Source of the DNA: an uncultured Lachnospiraceae bacterium
Lineage (GTDB): Bacteria; Bacillota; Clostridia; Lachnospirales; Lachnospiraceae
DNA: 5,627 bases
Assembly: GCA_910583895.1 (NCBI GenBank)
Contig: CAJTYJ010000077.1
Span: 1 to 5,627, forward strand
Reading direction: 5' to 3'
In this document: positions 5,573 to 5,627 of the stretch, one piece after another
How positions within the stretch are numbered: the stretch's first letter is position 1
How the letters are laid out: each line of letters starts with the position of its first letter
The notes under the pieces: model-generated
Database searches by the model: none
Seen by the model: the letters and a program-made list of their open reading frames with translations, nothing else
Told to the model about the DNA's origin: nothing
Position numbers and translations under genes: made by a program

Positions 5573-5627
5573 CAGTTCCGCATCTGCCGCTCTCTCCGCC
5601 CCCTGATCTGGAAGCCTTTTCTGCCGC
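5573..5627. repeat. 55-bp direct repeat, outer copy at window edge
   Basis: Perfect second copy of 5464-5518, ending exactly on the last base. The true repeat may continue beyond the edge, making a tandem array with a 109-bp unit, or the edge may be where an assembler stopped at a repeated 55-mer. Confidence 0.95.

Larger units (their letters stand above)
5408..5626 (-). other. Open frame entering from the right edge, possible end of an upstream gene
   Basis: A minus-strand frame without stops runs from the edge to TGA at 5408-5410, overlapping the GH3 start at 5448 by 41 nt. It reads RQKRLPDQGAERAADAEL, then VENSIGPNEAPEGFYDAK, then the inner repeat in another frame (AAEKASRSGGGESGRCG). The spacer part looks protein-like. 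A second frame from the edge ends in TGA at 5547-5549, overlapping the ATG at 5550 as ATGA. I cannot tell which, if either, is the C-terminus of a real upstream gene. No domain is recognised. Confidence 0.2.

Noticed and set aside
5464..5627. Direct repeats as a CRISPR array
   Set aside because: There are only two copies. The 55-bp unit is longer than usual CRISPR repeats and the unit itself reads as coding-like sequence. No cas gene or leader is seen.
5464..5627. Repeat as an insertion sequence or attachment site
   Set aside because: There are no terminal inverted repeats, transposase, integrase or tRNA end in the window to support this.

Overview
The window looks like chromosomal DNA from a gut-type Firmicute of the class Clostridia, most likely Lachnospiraceae. 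This rests on the moderate GC of the genes, AAAGGA/AGGAG-type ribosome binding sites, the protein families present and the style of the rRNA leader. It is an inference without a database search. Everything recognisable is on the minus strand, so transcription runs from right to left.

Layout from right (5') to left (3'). At the right edge (5464-5627) two perfect 55-bp direct repeat copies lie 109 bp apart, the outer one ending exactly at the window edge. Next is a three-gene, tightly packed operon. The first gene is a GH3-family acyl-adenylating/amide synthetase (start chosen at 5448, stop at 3826). The second, 3 nt later, is a MATE-type 12-TM exporter carrying a C-terminal RsbW-like HATPase domain (3822-2116). 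The third, 26 nt later, is a membrane-anchored SpoIIE/RsbU-type PP2C phosphatase with an extracytoplasmic Cache-like sensor and a HAMP domain (2089-392). The 391 bp left of the operon hold no gene. They contain an imperfect 64-bp hairpin region and then two strong tandem promoters (P1 and P2, each TTGACA with a 17-bp spacer and an A/T-rich UP-like tract). These drive a leader typical of an rRNA operon; the 16S gene itself would lie just outside the left edge.

How the genes may work together (inference). GH3 enzymes activate a small carboxylic acid with ATP and conjugate it, usually to an amino acid. A MATE exporter immediately downstream could secrete the conjugate. The Rsb-like domain on the exporter and the sensor phosphatase are the two halves of a partner-switching circuit (phosphatase and kinase/anti-sigma), so an external signal may gate export or production. 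The STAS-domain antagonist that would complete such a switch is not in the window. The HATPase domain lacks the usual N-box Asn and G1-box Asp, so it may bind a partner without being a kinase. I regard this synthetase/exporter/switch unit as the most interesting content.

Both window edges (an rRNA operon leader on the left, a perfect 55-bp repeat on the right) are classic places for short-read assemblies to break. The window may therefore be a whole contig.
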